From Nemopilema nomurai (Eukaryota; Cnidaria; Scyphozoa; Rhizostomeae; Rhizostomatidae), in the NCBI GenBank assembly GCA_003864495.1, contig ML133461.1, positions 620,001 to 684,000 on the forward strand: DNA of 64,000 nt, written 5' to 3'. A program made the position numbers and the translations under genes. Positions 1 through 13,882 of this stretch are shown here, in pieces. Numbering within the stretch: position 1 is the first letter of the stretch; every line of letters begins with the position of its first letter. The notes under the pieces were generated by a model. That model was not told the DNA's origin and did not search any database. It worked only from the letters and a program-made list of their open reading frames with translations.

Positions 1-587
1 AAGTACATCAAAAACTAAGCCTTCTACGACCTCAAATAGGGGCTCTGAATTGGATCTGACTCACACCTAGTTATATTGGACTGATTCCTATTAATGTTGT
101 GCTAATGGGACCCAAGATAAACTGCATAAAATGAAATACAGTTGTTGGATTGCTTGCAAATGAATTTTCTTGCATCTTTAATATCAGGCACAATTCAACA
201 CTATACCTTCCATTCTTGTCTTAATGCAATCTATATATTAAGTGCAATTTCTATTCATCACCTTTGTCATCATGCAATATCATTGTGATTCTTGGTACAT
301 GACATCAGCTGACTCAATGTCCAATTTCCCGTTAAAAACAAAAAGCTTCAAAACAGACCTACTAAGCATCCTTTTCTATAAGGTTTCTAGAATACAGCAC
401 TAATTCAGATGAAGTCCCTAGAATTACTGAGGCCTACATTACCAAAATAACTTATGACAGATAACTTCAAAACCGTTCAAAATCTTGAATGAAGCAGGCA
501 AATGAGGTCAAAAGCAGGTTTGGATTATAAATGTACATTTTGACTGATCCGTTGCGTCATCGTTGTTACGTGTTCGAGGCCATGATG

Positions 588-3500
588 TCACTTGGAAGGC
601 GGCGGCGGTGGCGGTGGAGGAGCGCTCTGTGGATTATACCAAAAAGTATTATAAGAGGCTATTACCATTTACCAGTCTCTATTAGCCAACACATTCGCCC
701 AAGAGATATAAGTGGCAATCATATCCGCCAACAATACTTAAACATAACAGTTAATCATTCAAGAGTTATAGAACATTGGCCAAAGTGATCATACCTCAAT
801 AAACTCGCGGCTCATTATACACTATTAGAGGAATTTTGCGAAATGGCTTCCTGATTATCTACTTTCTAAAATTAAGTTAGAGCACCATCGTGAAAAGAAC
901 GCATTCTTGGCAATATTACTGAACTGTTGAAACCCCCAGCGATACACGCCTTTTGTTATAAGGAACCTACCTCGAGGCCTAGTTCCAAAAGTTCCTATAT
1001 TCGTAGACCTCAAATCATTAGATTTTAGTACCAAAAGTTCCTTAAATTCTCACTTTCGGTGTTTTGACTACAATAAGCCTTATCACTTAATAGAGAGAGG
1101 GGCGAGACAGCATATGCGGAAACTACTCAACGAAGCACTTGACGGATAGCAAACTATCTATTCGAGTATTGGCTGCCAATGAATGGAACCGGCTTTTTAG
1201 TTCTTGATACTTGCAGTTATAAAATTTATTTCAAATCGAAAAGTTCCTTAGGGATTTCGTTTCTAGTAGCATAAGTTCTTCAAATACTTCGGCCTTCTAC
1301 ATGTAAGTTCTCCTTATAAAGTGGTTCCTTATAAAAAAGCGTGTAACGTAAAAGACTGACAAAGGACTACCCACGCTCCAACACAAAATATAGACGCTTG
1401 AATAATTGTCTTTAATGACTACCATTTTACAAACAAAGTAAGGAATATAGGAAACACAAGTTGCCATTTGCTTATCGATGGGTGCAAGAAGCCGGAAAGG
1501 TACTGTGTCAACAAAGTTTACAGTGCTGGCAAAACAAGAAACGTAGAAATGTTGACGGGATCAAATTACATGACAATCCTTATACAATTGGTTGGGTTTC
1601 GGTATTCAATTAGCTTTATCTCTATCAGCCACAAATGCACAGCCAGCAGAAAACGACGACTGCTGCCGAAAGTCGATGCACATTGACCTAGCCTAGGGTA
1701 CTGGGCCTAATTCCCTTGCTCATCTACGCATGGCATACATTGGACTAGTAGAGTCATAAGATGCGTATTCTCATTTCATTACCTTGGTGTTATTGAATAA
1801 ATATGCCTGATTTGTAAACAACAATGGGGTTCCAGCCTTACACTGCAATATGCAAACCTACAGGACCCTTGCGTTCCCAACATCCAAAAAGGACCCTAGA
1901 AAAATAAACCAGACTTACCCATGGAGGAATAGGTGGGGTCTGACCCATTGACGGGTACATAGATCCAGGAGGAGGCATACCATAGCCTCCTGCAGGAGAG
2001 AAGGGTGCTGCTCCTTGGGGTGGATGCTGCCAAGGGGGTGGGGGCCCTAAAACAAAGAATTCAAAAAGGAGGTTAGCATAACAAAAGTTTTGAAGAACCA
2101 GAAGGTATATTGGATCAGTAAAGTAAATCAACATGGCAAAAGTTCACCTATTGTGGAAAAAGAGAATTGCTTAGATAAATCAGAATTCAAGTTTAAGATT
2201 GAGCCAAAAATGCTATACATGGGTAATACGGTGTGTCATTCTACTTAGAGTAGAAACAAAACAATGAGCTCTTAATTACGTAAACCGGAATGTTTGATAA
2301 GAAACATTATACATAGAATAGGATCATAGCAAGCTAGTGTACTGATTCGGTTGGTCGCTCTTATCTCTCGAGTTTTGGCATAGAATAGAGGTGGGTGTGT
2401 CTTTAATAAAATTGAGCAAAAATCGACATCCGCGTGGGGGATTACATGTCGTATGATTGGAAGATTGAAAGAAGATGCAGCTTAGTTTCAATCAACTGAC
2501 GATTTGTCAACAACATTAAGATAGAGATAAAGAGTCTCTGAGATAAAACAGACTACCCTTGTTCTCAGGCAGCAAAGGGAAAGAATCTTAAATAGCAGGT
2601 GCTCTTTGTGGCTGTGTTGTTTGCTTTGGCTAGCAAAACCTTTCCTTACCTGATTGCCATGGATGAGGAACTGCGGCAGGGAGTGGCCCCGCAATTGATG
2701 TCTGCGGAAGAGGTCCTCGCATGTTTGAAGGTGGCACAGGGGGTCCTTCGAATGAAATAAGCACTGACACAACAGCTCTTCGACATTGCAGTATTCTTCC
2801 TTAGTCAAACACGGTGTACACATAAAACCTTTTTCTATCTTAACGGCAGAAAATACTGGCCAAAACATTGCTAATGCAGCGCATATGCAAGTAACACCAA
2901 AACAGTTTGTAAAGGCATATTAAGTCCTAAACCAAATGCTACTATTGGCTAAGTTGATCACACGAAATGGAGGGTTTGTAAGGAAAATACCTTGCCCCCA
3001 GGGTGCAACCCTGCCCATTCGTCCAGCTGATGTTGGCGTTTGATCGAACGGGGGTACCCCACGAGGGGTGTTCCAGCCGGAGCCTGGCCCTGGGGAGGCA
3101 CCAGTCTGCATGAGAGGTCGCGGGGCAGGAGATCGTTGCGTGAATGATGTGTTTGTGGACATCAATGGCTTCGGTTCGGAAGTCCACGGAACTGAAGTGG
3201 TCTGGCTTCTTGAGGGTGTGCTAGACTGCAGCGAAAGCACAAATTAAGTGTAGCTGCTAAAGAGGCAGCACGGGACCTTTACAAGTAAGGCTAATCTGCG
3301 GAATGCCCACGCTTTGGTTCGTCATGTTACGGAAAACAAAAGAACCTTTGAGAAAGCAACGGCTGTGGGCTGAATTTTTAGGTAGCCTAATTCACAACAT
3401 TGCGACAGTTTCCTACTGATGAAAACAATTGATTAAACATGGCTCTAAAACTACAAAGAAAATCATAAGGGGGGCCGCAGAAATTCATGACCAAAATCAA

Positions 3501-6500
3501 TGCTTATGCTAGGCAAATAACACCTACGAAAATGGCCTAGGCCCTAGAGATACGATTAACATCTCCATCTATTCTCAAAAGAAGGAATTACCAAAGGAGA
3601 ACTCGTGTCTTGAGCAAGATGTAAAACTCTTCAGCACCATGCCTTACCGCCAATCCCATTAAAAATAAATTGCCAACTTACAACAGCCTGATCAGCAGAG
3701 ACAGCTGGAGCACTGACGTCCTGCTTCGGAGTCTGCGAAGGAGCTGGCTTCGCCGGGGGAGGCGCATCAACACCAAGCTCTGCCATCAGGGACATATACT
3801 AAAACGAGGCAGGGCAACCATGACAATGCATTCAGCCAGGTTTAAATAGAAGAAATTGCTTTGAGTAGTTTGATCTCTCGAATGATCACCAACATGAATT
3901 TGAACTGGTTTAGGCTATTGTTGGTCCCTGGATTCAATTTGGATTCAAAATTCATATCATATTCATATCAACTTAAAGCATACAATGATGGAAATCTCGC
4001 CTTCAGAATTATCAAATACATTTCAATACTAGTCAAGAAATCAATATCATTTAGAGGAAGAAGTGGGCAATCTATATGAGTAAAAAAATGCATCCATTGA
4101 CTGGAGGACTTTGGCAAACATTGTACATGAACAAACGCAACTGTTATATGCGAAAACAAGGTAAGAAGCTTAACAAATGATAATAAACAAGCGCATGGCA
4201 GTGTGCAGCTACGAAAGCACCAATCTTTTGAATAATTGGACGCTTAGAAGAAGGAGATTGCTTTTGACTGATGAATGGAAAAAGATTTTCTCATTTAACA
4301 AAATGTGCAAAACGGGAACACTAAGGCCAAAAGACATAGAAACCCGAGTGGTGCGTAGTAGTTAATGACCACCAAGAGAAATTTGTCGCTAACAAGTCAT
4401 TAATCATAGAACAAAGCTAGATGCAAATTCAAATTACCTCGTCATCCATTTTGGCTTTTTCCACTATGCTTGGTTGTGGAGCTGATCCAGTTTCCCTTTG
4501 GAAAAAAACGGCACTTCAAAACCAACTTAAAAAACAACACATTCCGTAACAGTTCACAGAGAGTTATTCAGCATTCCATAGGCCCCCAGCTTCGACATAG
4601 CTCAAAAAGTGCGTTCTCTGGGCACATAGCAGTCACTCTACATAACTCTGACGTCATTTTATTGCAATGGGTCTGTAGAAACCAGAACAAGGAGATTCAA
4701 AAAGAAGAAGGTAACATACGTGCTGAAAGTGCAGTCTTTGGCGACATGGCCCATTCCACCACATTTCGTGCAGATAATTTGGCTGGTGACATTCTTCACT
4801 TCAGTACACTCCCAATGCCGATGGTCTGTAGCTCCACAATTTCGACATCTTCAACAAGAAATAGCTTGACATTAGCTGACCATTTCTCAGCAAGCCCTAG
4901 CTTGAATTGTTAACGACTCATCGCTGATTTATATATCAACAATGAAGGGATAAGGAAAGCTATCGCAATTCAAATCACAGTGAATCCAAATTCAGATTGC
5001 AGTGAATTCAAATCCAAATTCTAGGTTATCTAGATTATACACAGCAAATCTAGATTAAACGGCCTAGATCTCAGCAACTAAACCGCTATTTATAAAAGGT
5101 TCAGACACACTACTTATGCATGCATTAACCAATAGCTACTTATTCTAATATTCGCATAGCCAATAATGAATATCCTACCCTCTAATAGGTAGTCTTAAAA
5201 AGATTGCTTGAACTCGGGAGTTTAGCTTGCGGTGTTAAGTGGAATTTTGAAGGGAATACAAGATGACAAAAAAGGCTTGTTAAAGACAGCACAAACTTGA
5301 GGAATCATTTTGGAAGGACAAGGACAAACCTTTGGATGTCCTCTTCTATGAGTGTTCCATTAAGTGCAGCCAGTTCTCGTAGCTGCATTTTACGCAGCTC
5401 ATTCGATCCTTCTGGAGTCTCCACTCCTTCCTTGATAATTTTCTCAATCTGGCAAGGACAGGAAATATTAGCAATCAATAACGAATTCATCTACTCTACA
5501 CATGAAAGTCAACAACTATCCTATTTCGTACATTACACTAGCTATGAAGATTGCCTACCATACGTTTTTATAAAGTTTTACAATACTGTCCAGCATGAAT
5601 GCCATATTATTGATTTTGGCTACAACACTGTTATTATCTAAACATATATTTACAATTAGAAGGGTACAAAATCACTGCTCTTACAACTTTCACAGCATTT
5701 TTCACATCCTCGGTTGTTGGGCCAGTCACCAGTGCATGCAAAGGCTCATTTTCACCGGGAAGTGGAAAGCCAGGGCGTCCCTAAAAGGTCATTACAAACC
5801 ATTAACCAAATGAAAGGAACACAACCATAATCAGTAGATATTATTTTATTTAATTTTGGGTGAATGCTAAGCTTAAAACATTACACTAAAAAAGAAGCAA
5901 GGTTAAAGATTATGAATAAATGCAAAAGTTAACATTAAAAGACTGAAGAGCAGCCTCCATGGAGCGGACATTCTAATAACCTTTTCAAACTTATTTTGTC
6001 AACTTCAAATGCTAAAACACATAGCTGGTTTGAATTCATGAATAACAAAGAACAAGAAAGGATATTTTACAACTACCTGAATTTGTGAAGAGCATCATTT
6101 TGTACACCAGATGAATTGTTGAATGAAAGAAAATAACAACAGAGCATGTGAAATAGTGAAGATAATCAGGTAAAAAATTGTGTAGGAATCTCATAAAGAA
6201 AACCATTTTACTTGTCACTCTTGTGAGCTAAGCCTTAGAAGATAGCAAAACTGAGAATCAAAATTAATGATATTCATCTTTATATTAAATGGTATTTGCC
6301 AGCTGCTCTGCTTTTTCAAATAATAATTCAGGACTTTCTCTTTTAAGAACTTTCGATCTTTCTGTTTGGACTTTCTTCAAGACGTGAACATTATAGTTGG
6401 TTGTGCTAATACTATTTATCTTGTCAATACCGTTTCACTGATATACCATTGTCACTACCATTGGTCCTGATATTTCCTTTGAGCTTGATATTACAATTGA

Positions 6501-9500
6501 TCTTGATATCGTCATTGGTCTTAATATTACTATTGATTTTGATATTACAATTGATCTTGATATAGCCATTGATCTTAACATTACTATTGATATTGATATA
6601 ACAATTCATCTTGATATTATAATTGATCTTTCTAATAAATTACAATTGATGACACTGACCTTGCCTTCTTTCACTGATCCTTTGCCCCTGATAATGATCT
6701 TGCAGTTTGTCTGGAATGGTAAGCATAGAACATCAGAACATAGCAGTGAAAATAAGTTTCTACTTAATTGCAGAGCAATGATGGAGTAGGCCTATGTTGG
6801 AGTCAACATACATATCACTGAGAGCATGGTCTTATCTTCAAACAGCATAATATAAATTTAAGACAAATATGCTCACATCTTTTTCCATTTTCTTCAATGT
6901 ATTGCCCCTGGAAAATACAAAACCAATAAGTTTGAACAAAGAACAGGCAACTAAAATGCAAAAACTGCATATAAAAAAATATATAAATCTTTACAAAGAT
7001 TACTTAAAAATAGTGGATTAAATATGGATGGAAAGATGTCACTCAGATAAATGATCTAATATAGAGAACATTTTCCCCTGATAACAAAACAGATGAGGAT
7101 GCTGTTAGCTAAAAAAGCCCCACAGAAATGCCTCAAAAGCTGCACCTTCCTTCTTTGTTGTTTCCTGAGTCTTACTAATATCATTTTTGCATTGTTTCAT
7201 ATTCAGTTCCTACATCCACCTTCATGTTTAACACAGTTAACCAATTTTTATGTATGCTGACTAAACATACCTGTAGGTTAATTCTAAAGCAACAGCATTT
7301 ACATAATCATTGGCCTCGTTTTCTCTATTTTATGAAGAATGATTGGAGCATTATGCTGTTTTGCCTATAAACTAAATTTCTTCTTGTTGCTTGTTGTTTA
7401 AGTGCAAACAGCTATTTGATACCTTGGTCCTATGAGCAAGCCAATGAAGTTGATGGCAGGGTTGGCATCTTGTGGAATCATAACTTTCTCTTGAATTCGG
7501 TTTGATGGTGGCCTGTCAAAGAATCAAGCAAACATTGTTTTTTGGCTCTCAAAAGTATAAAAAGCTCATATTTCAGGCCAACTTGATACCAACAATATAA
7601 AAAAATATTGAGAGATTTAACATTGATTGGCTACTTTAATACTTCATTTGTACTACAGAATCAACTTTTATCCTCATTGCAAAGAGGTTAACTTCTATTT
7701 AGATAGCTGTGCAGAGCATAAAGGCTTAAAACTATAGATTTTAGTACATAACTTGTTTGTTTGTCAAACAACATGTAGCATAGGATCTACTCCCAATTGG
7801 TACATAATAGCTTAGACAATTGTAGATTTAAAATGACTGGAATAATTATTACTCAACATGGCACGACCGACAATTTGCTTATGATACCTGTAATCAATAG
7901 GTGGCTTGTAATCAGTGTTTCTTGTGATGCAACCTGAACGAGGTTATGCCTTTCTTCTTCCAGCCTCTTCCTCACTCTGTATTCTCTTGTATTGAGCCGC
8001 TTACCCTCTGTATTATAAATTGGCTCTGGTGATGGGGATCTGAAAGAGGTAGGCAGCCTTTAGATAGCATCAATGAAGCCTGATCACCACACTATTTCTA
8101 TAGGCAGATTGTGAAATTACTGATGCTAGGATGAAGAGGGCTTTATGAATTCACTGAGGACATCTCTAAAATCTATGAATATTTTTCAAAACATGCCTCC
8201 TTCTACAACATCCTTTACAGGACACTGCAAAAGAATGACCATCCATACTTAATGGACTAAAAACAAGAAAATGTAGTCTGGGTGGCATTGTTAGTAATGC
8301 AACACCAGAAGGTGAACCTTTGTAGGGAGAAAGTTGTGTTCTCATGAACAAAATATCAAAAAACAGAGAACCTGCAAACCCCTGAAAAACTAAGAGGTCA
8401 TTTTCCTGGAAAAAGACTTTAATCATTGATGTATTTAATAACATCAAGCTGTGTGGACCTGGCTAGAAAAAGAAATAAGTTATCCTGCTGGAATACCTTA
8501 AAACTATGAAGACATGCAATTGATATAAAAATCCTAATTGGACTGTTCTGGGTAGGTGGTTCTTAAGGTATTGTCTGACATAATTAGGTTTTATTGGAAT
8601 TATCAATATACATGACAACAAGAAGCAGGCAAAACTGAATAGGCATACAGATGGTACAGATCTGAATCAGAGGGCATTGAATTATTCAATGATCAAGACA
8701 GTAGAAATAATATTTAATTTTTATTGATAATTGGGTTGAGCCCCATGTACCTTTAGATTAGTGAATGCAATATCACAAAAGGCAGCTCACAATGAATGTC
8801 TGCCCCTTAAAAATGACAGCTCAGCCCTCTACCCCCCTCCCTCAAAAAAAAATTCTCATAGCCTTAGTAGTATGTGAGCAAATCAGAATAAGAATAAAAA
8901 AATTATTAGAAATAGTTACATGCAGTGTATCAGAGAAAACATAAATGAATCACACTGTACACAAAAAATGATTAGCCTAAAGAGTCTCCTTGAAAGCTAG
9001 AACTAAACAGAATTTATTACATTTCAATAATTAATGTGAAAACAGATGAGGCAGTCATCTTTCTTCACAAGGTTTGTGCTTTAGGAAATTTTTGAAAGCA
9101 ACAAAGGAATCATACAAATCTTTGAAATGCAAAGTAGAAATTAGGGCACCACTGAGTGCACTGCAGAATGCAAAGGCACCCTGCTGTTTTACCTGTCCTC
9201 TGGGTTAGGTGGGATTCCCAAGTCTCCTGATCGCAATTTTATACTTATTTCTTCAATTTTGAAATGCACTGTAACAAAAGAGCATCTTAAATAAAACAAT
9301 GATAAGACAAACATCTAATGAAGAAAAAATTAGGTAATTGAAGGATGATGTCCAGAAGAAATGATCCTTCTTAAGCATAGACTTTACAGGAGTCAGGTTG
9401 ACTCACTAAGGAATCAGCTCTTTAAACTTGTACTTCATGATTGCTGGGTGTACACTAAGGATAACAATCTGGATATCACTATCCATGCATTGAAGGCAGT

Positions 9501-11915
9501 AAATATGATATAGTTATGGCTCTAACTTTGACTTTGAAAAGACTAGCAGCTTCTTAGGGATGCAAGTTTCCAGAAATTGTTTTGAAAATTATATCATTTT
9601 TGCAGAGTTCCTGAAAAAAGTTTTGGTTGTTTTCGCTCTAGAGGATAACATGCCCTTGATCCTAATGTTAGCTTCTTTGTATAAGGGCAATGCATTCATT
9701 TTACTTGCAGAGACCCTACTGATATTCATTTTTTGTTAATAACTATATACTTAGTGCATTAACGCAGGTTCACTAATTTCTTCTAGAGTGTCTTAAAATT
9801 CACTTGGGCTACAATATATTGCTGGCTCATTGACAACTTCAATATAAATTCTTGCAAATAAGAGTGATTAGGAGTTTGTATTTCTGTTTGGAAATGGAGA
9901 CAAAAGAGCCTTATTTTCCAATTTTAGGTGATAATAACCAGCCAATTATTGTAGCACCTGAATTGTTCAATTGCTTTCTGGAATATTTCTTCAATGTATT
10001 CAAGGTTCACACTTGTTAATGGCATTTAAATTGTTACATTTTTTCAATGACAATATTTTAAATAGCTCATCAATGATCAGTCATTTTCAAAATCTAGCTA
10101 AATGACTGACTTTCTAATAAAGCAACACCCTTTATTTGGCAAGAATGATGAATAAAATTACGAATTCAACTTCTAAATGTTACTTCCTTAGATGTTACTT
10201 AAGACAGTGTTGGATGTAACTTAACCCAGTTCTGCAGTTATGTCAATCATACAATATAAAAAGCTGTTTGGAAGATTTCCTGTAGCGAATCTTTGGACAG
10301 CCAGCATCAGGGAACCTTACTTTTTAATTGTGAAGTCAATCCAATGTCAATTTGCTATTAATGAAAAGTTTTGTCACCAGAGTGCTTGCTGCACTTCAAA
10401 TAAAAACTTCATTGCCATGGGAAGAGAACTTACACAGGTATTCCTCCCTTTGTTCTTCAGTGGCATCAACAGGTAGACTTGCTGGCATCCCAGGGATTTG
10501 AGTTCTTTCTTGTTCATCTCCCCATCTACTTCGCTTCTTTCTCTTGCGCGGTGGGGAAGTTTTACTGAAATTATCTGAAGGAGGTGGGGGCTGTGGCTCA
10601 TTCTTATAAGAATCTTGGCTATATGTTGGTGGTGGTGGTTGCTGCGCCTGGCTACTTCCACTTGGGGGCAAAGGAGGACCACCAAATGGGAGTGGGGGCT
10701 GTGGGTACATTGAATTCTGCTGTGGAGGTGGTGGTGGCGGTGGGCCTCCAAAGCCTTGGGATGGAGGTGCATTGAAACCGCCTTGGGGGGCTGGGTAGCT
10801 AGACCCAGATTGCCCATAACTTTGCTGCTGGCTCTGGGTTGGAGGATTGGCGTACTGATTATAAGGTGGCTGACTAGGTAAAGACATTAAGGGTTTTGGT
10901 TGACTCCTGTCATCGTAAGAAGACTGATTATTAAAATTTCTCTGGTCATTAAAATCTCTTGACTGATTGTAACTTCCTTCGTTAAATGAATCATTCTGTT
11001 GGCTATAGGAGCCTGGTTGCTGACTATATGAGGTTTGTTGCTGATTATATCCGCCTTGCTGACTACCATATCCACCCTGTGTTTGAGGATATCCTTGATT
11101 ATAACCCCCTTGCTGACCATAGTTTGCCTGTTTGTAGTTGGATTGCTGCATGTCTCCTGATTGTTGAAAAATTATTAGTTACAATACATTCAAACAGAAA
11201 AATTGCACATCACAGTGAAAAAGTTTGGCTCAACTTCATCCAATGGGATAAAGCTCTGCTAAAAGACAATCATTAATATAATTTAAGACAATAAAAGAAA
11301 GGAAAAAGCCAAAAATCTGAGATGTCTATAACGATCTCAAACTTTGTTTCCGTTTTTCATCCATTATGAAACAGTGGTCGATAGGAAACATTATGTCTGT
11401 AATAAGTCAATGGAATCAATCTTTATTACTAAAAACATGGACATATATGGATAAAACGACTGGAAGGAAACAACAGAAAACCTGCAGCAGGCGTTCACAA
11501 AGAAACTATAGGTAATGCTGAAAAAGAGAATTTAACCTAAAAGGAATTGAAAACAATTTTGTTCACGTAAAACTATTAGCACTCTTTTTAATTGGGCTTA
11601 GAATTGCCATTCTCTCACAAACTGCTATTCTCACTTTTTCAACTAAAATGAAGCTGTGAGATGTGCATCTGTTCGAACGGCGAGGAAGAATTCAAAATTA
11701 GATTTAAGCTGCTTGAGGGAAAACAATTTAAGTTAAAGAAGCTAGAAAAGGATCTTTGTCTCACCTGGATTTTGACGTTGCTTTTCTGAACCATCGCGTC
11801 TTTTCAGATGCTGAGCTAAAAGCGACTGACCTCCGGTGTCTTTCTTCTGTCCTAGCAAGATGGGATTCAATGGGCCTAGAGGCGCCTTGTTTGCTCCACT
11901 TCCACCGTACGGCAT
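588..11915 (-). CDS. SF1: Splicing factor 1 / branchpoint-binding protein (16 coding exons)
   Basis: SF1 binds the intron branchpoint during early spliceosome assembly in the nucleus, together with U2AF. Coding exons, in transcript order: 11765-11915, 10434-11156, 9193-9268, 7888-8039, 7423-7512, 6877-6907, 6660-6710, 5685-5780, 5330-5448, 4720-4848, 4438-4495, 3682-3798, 2991-3225, 2650-2745, 1919-2046, 588-626. All junctions are GT..AG and in phase, except that exon 4 needs one extra base near 7928. The start [10 protein letters not shown] has an in-frame TAA two codons upstream. The 763-residue product has a Q/G/Y/S-rich N-terminus (about 53-165), a U2AF ligand motif RKRKKRSRW (254-262), an SPSP motif (318-321), a KH domain with GPRG (396-399), QUA2 with [15 protein letters not shown], two CX2CX4HX4C zinc knuckles (498-511, 523-536), and a proline-rich tail with PW motifs (PWTS, PWGQ, PWQS, PWQH) ending in eight prolines and SK. 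Human SF1 is shorter at the N-terminus. Identity is very firm; whether this copy is intact depends on the exon 4 base. Confidence 0.95.
6460..6650. repeat. Degenerate minisatellite in an SF1 intron
   Basis: Imperfect tandem copies of an AT-rich unit of about 18 bases, resembling GATCTTGATATTACAATT, fill the intron just downstream (in transcription) of SF1 exon 7. Read as protein on the minus strand it gives a repetitive NIKIN-like string, which is a by-product of the repeat and not a gene. No function is implied. Confidence 0.75.
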
Positions 11916-12031
11916 ACTTTACAATAAAACCAAAACAACTCTTTTTCTTTGCCAAAATAAGCTTCTTAAGTAAAAAGTTACTGCAACCAATTTTATTCAG
12001 TACGTAATTCTTCTAGGACAATTAAAGTTCG

Positions 12032-12042
12032 CCCGCCATATT
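12032..12042 (-). promoter_or_regulatory. YY1-like site upstream of SF1
   Basis: On the minus strand, about 120 bases before the SF1 start codon, AATATGGCGGG matches the YY1 consensus AAnATGGCGGC in all but the last base. YY1 sites of this orientation often sit just downstream of the transcription start of housekeeping genes in animals. The ATG inside it opens a five-codon upstream ORF (MAGEL). This is a motif match only; the transcription start is not known. Confidence 0.4.
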
Positions 12043-13090
12043 GATTACTTCAGCGTGCGGCGACGGGATCGAAAAGTACACTGGGTAATACTGCACGTGT
12101 TCTGCGGGTTTCTGCAACTTGTCCCGCGCATGTGTACCTCAACCCGCCAACACAATACTTGGGAAAAGTTTGAACTAAAACTGCATTATCAACTTTTGGA
12201 ATTTCATCAACTAGACAGATTTAATACGGGAGCAATAAACCCAAAAATCCATCCATAAATAGTGCCATATTATCTGTTGACGTTGGTGAACAGTCGTTGA
12301 CAAATCACTCCATTGTTGACCATTTTACAAGAGAAAATTAAAGTAATGAGAAAAAAGAAAGGGAAGCGAAAGTTAAAGAGGATGCAATTCTGCGTTTGTC
12401 CACGATTTTAAAGTGCAAATGACTGTGTTGAAAAGTTTAGAAATGATATGCCGACATTTCGAAGAACGAATTGCAGGAATTGCCAATGGTACAAAGAGAA
12501 ATCGTGAAATTTGGTGACTTTTTAACAAATGTGACATCTTAACAACAGCTGTGAATTAAATCAGAGATGAGCATACTTTCTATGCTTTCTTGTTCCATTT
12601 GTTTCAATATTAAGTTCGAAGCCAACAGTTAATTATAATACATATAACAATGATGATACGAATAAAGAAAATAATGATTTGAATACGAAAAGTTTTTATG
12701 GCTAGAACAATGAATGATAATAAATGAAACTTTTTTCAGAAAAACAGTCTTTGTCAGCATGAACCAAGCATAATAGAAAATTGCGCCAACCTGAACAAAC
12801 ATTATCCAGGTGACAACAAAATGAAGCAATACAGCTCTTGTTGAAATTTATGTTGAAAATAATTAAATGTTGAAAATGTTGAAAATTATGAAACAAAAGT
12901 ATATTGTTGTATGAAATTCTCTTCATTGGCCACAAAAGCTGCAACAGCTGGGCTTTGTAAATATTTTCATTACCTTGCGAAGTAATGTGAATGATGTTTT
13001 TTAAAGAGTTTTTTAAATTCGAGTAATCGTGAGCCCTCTTTTAGATGTGCCGAAAAGGGCAGCTTGTGCAGTTTGTCGAGAGAGATTTAC

Positions 13091-13869
13091 CAGGGGGGGG
13101 GGGGGGGGGGCAGGGTTTGGTGAATCAATAACTCCCATGTGACAGTTCTTTATATAGCCTTTGGTGAAGTAATAAGTAATGCTCTCTTACGGTAAAAGTG
13201 AATTTTTGAATTTTAGCAAACTGTCTGCAATGATCTTACACTTCTTCTTACGCAATGAGTGAAAGGTGCATATTTACGCAAGTCAGTAACATATTTACAA
13301 TTGATCAAAAACAAGTTTGCCAAAGATGTATTATTTATGTTTCAAGTTCAATGATTCATCGTATAAAAAGTTCCCCAGGACGTTCAGAGAGACAGAAAGG
13401 CGTTCCAACCCAAAAACAAAGGTCTTGTTGATTTCTGGTGCAAAAAGGCCCCTTGGCTTCAACAGGAATTAAGTTTGAGGAGACGTTCGACAGAGCGAAG
13501 AATGTCTTGCTCTAAGCGTCTGTTTTATCAAAAGATATACCTTACTTGATCAGCCTAGAAACACCATGGGCTTACCAAACAGAATAAAAGGGGGCCAACA
13601 TTTTTTGCTTTCAGGGCAACATGTTTAGTATCTAAAGAGGCCTGGAAAATGTTTTTTTAACTCGCTAGATTGGCTAGAACATGTTGTGGATTGGTGAAAC
13701 CAATCTTATTACCACATATTATAACATAAAAACCAGTCAAATTTTTAACATTAATCATTAGAACTGATCATAAATACAATACACGCAATTAAAACATAAG
13801 TTTGAAAAGAAAATTTTTCTTGAAAGAGGCACCCCCCTCTTCCCCTCCCCCCCGGGGGGTACGCCCCTG
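13091..13869. mobile_element. Possible hAT-like non-autonomous element (weak)
   Basis: The left boundary reads CAGGGG running into an 18-base G tract; the right boundary is a C-rich block ending CGCCCCTG. CAGGGG/CCCCTG ends are typical of hAT-type elements, and a clearer element with the same ends occurs at 42535-42696. No target-site duplication is visible, and the inside carries no transposase. The boundaries may be coincidental. Confidence 0.22.
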
Positions 13870-13882
13870 AACACAGACGGTC

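Noticed and set aside
4470..4913. 147-codon plus-strand ORF
   Set aside because: It lies antisense to SF1 exon 10 and part of exon 11, starts without support, and has no family features.
10374..10817. Long open frame in a second minus-strand frame across SF1 exon 2
   Set aside because: It is a shadow of the repetitive SF1 exon; the SF1 frame joins neighbouring exons in phase and carries the U2AF motif.
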